From Hespellia stercorisuis DSM 15480 (GTDB taxonomy: Bacteria > Bacillota > Clostridia > Lachnospirales > Lachnospiraceae), in the NCBI RefSeq assembly GCF_900142165.1, contig NZ_FQZY01000020.1, positions 1-64,000 of the forward strand: 64,000 bases of DNA. The letters are read 5' to 3'. The stretch's first letter is position 1, and each line of letters opens with the position of its first letter. The position numbers and the translations under genes are program-made. The notes under the pieces were generated by a model that ran no database searches, was not told the DNA's origin, and was given only the letters and a program-made list of their open reading frames with translations. This document shows, piece after piece, positions 63,676 through 64,000 of this stretch.

Positions 63676-63904
63676 CTGGGTAAAGAAATTAACATCAAGA
63701 AAATTATGGGTAGCAGTTGGCTCATTCGTATCAATGATGATTGTGGCCACAGGAGGAGCTGAGAGCACTGGAACACAGGTGGCAGCACTCATCATGGCAG
63801 GGGCATCCGCACTGGCCTACATTATTGGCGAGGGATTGGTGGATGCATCAAGCACAGATTTGGTCATTGAGACGGAACTGGAAGAAAGCGAAGAACAGGA
63901 ATAA
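63662..63904 (+). CDS. Second small holin-like membrane protein
   Basis: 80 residues from ATG 63662, overlapping the holin gene by 14 bases. SRKLWVAVGSFVSMMIVATGG and LIMAGASALAYIIGEG are membrane helices, and the tail is acidic. Possibly a second holin or an antiholin. Confidence 0.7.
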   Translation: MKNINWVKKLTSRKLWVAVGSFVSMMIVATGGAESTGTQVAALIMAGASALAYIIGEGLVDASSTDLVIETELEESEEQE

Positions 63905-63910
63905 TGAGGA

Positions 63911-63934
63911 GGGGCCGGGACACCGGCCTCTTTT
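63911..63934 (+). terminator. Terminator-like hairpin before the last gene
   Basis: GGGGCCGG pairs with CCGGCCTC (one G-T) around GACA and is followed by TTTT. It lies between the holins and the next gene. Confidence 0.6.
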
Positions 63935-63953
63935 ACGTTAGCGAGGCGAGAAC

Positions 63954-64000
63954 ATGAAACATAACAAGGTAGGGCTGGCCATCATGGCCATTATACTGGT
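63954..64000 (+). CDS. Start of a further gene, cut by the window edge
   Basis: ATG 63954 begins MKHNKVGLAIMAIILV, a membrane or signal segment; only 15 codons are visible. An endolysin or lysis accessory would be expected here, but nothing in the fragment proves it. Confidence 0.4.
   Translation, partial: MKHNKVGLAIMAIIL

Larger units (their letters stand above)
30052..64000. mobile_element. Siphovirus-type prophage, left end to lysis genes (right end outside the window)
   Basis: A continuous run of phage genes: integration and lysogeny switch (30.1-32.7 kb), early/replication genes (32.7-42 kb), packaging and head (42-49.2 kb), tail (49.1-62.6 kb), lysis (63.2 kb on). Genes are densely packed with overlaps and almost all on the plus strand except the recombinase, the DUF4429-like gene and the repressor. 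Confidence 0.95.

Overview
The window looks like a chromosome segment from a gut-type Clostridia, most likely Lachnospiraceae. The signs are strong AGGAGG-type ribosome binding sites, frequent GTG/TTG starts, a BceRS-like two-component system, an [FeFe] hydrogenase and hexuronate catabolism genes. It divides into a host part (1 to about 30,050) and an incomplete prophage (about 30,050 to beyond 64,000). I ran no database searches; family names rest on motifs and gene order read from the sequence.

Host part. It opens with the tail of a transposase and three hairpins. Next come two signalling proteins (REC-GGDEF-EAL-REC-GGDEF; a hybrid histidine kinase with two solute-binding sensor regions) and an MtaD-like amidohydrolase. 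A sugar-acid operon follows at 7.6-17.7 kb: lipoprotein binding protein, cyclase-family protein, fused ATPase-permease, second permease, Zn-dehydrogenase, UxuA, UxuB-like reductase and a GntR/FCD regulator. A leftward short-chain dehydrogenase/NTF2-like pair and a LexA-controlled Y-family polymerase/YolD pair come next. Then there is an [FeFe] hydrogenase with a NuoF/GltD-like flavoprotein partner, threonine aldolase, a CYTH protein, a small helical protein, and BceR/BceS-like genes followed by the start of their ABC ATPase gene.

Prophage. That ATPase gene is cut right after its Walker B/D-loop codons (LADEPTG) and runs into phage DNA beside a large serine recombinase, so this is the left attachment junction. 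The phage has the usual siphovirus order: recombinase; repressor and Cro-like protein around a three-operator switch; small early proteins; an HUH replication protein with inverted repeats just upstream; RNase H-like protein; PcfK/AcrIIA9-like and PcfJ-like pair; SSB; late activator; HNH; probable cos; terminase; portal; protease; capsid; connectors; tail genes with a -1 frameshift; tape measure; Dit; Tal; receptor-binding fibre; holins. The right end lies outside the window.

Main discovery. The end of the tail module carries a complete diversity-generating retroelement (DGR). The C-terminus of the fibre gene holds a 103-bp variable repeat (60758-60860). A template repeat of the same length lies at 61011-61113. 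They differ at 15 positions, and every one is an A in the template. A reverse transcriptase with YMDD and IGxxxSQ motifs follows directly. No Avd-type accessory gene is visible. The phage therefore appears to mutate its own receptor-binding tip.

Other notable items are a 49-nt tRNA-like element lacking an anticodon arm, a possible phage small RNA, a perfect 31-bp repeat in two host leaders, and a shared ATACTAGTAT palindrome in two host promoters.
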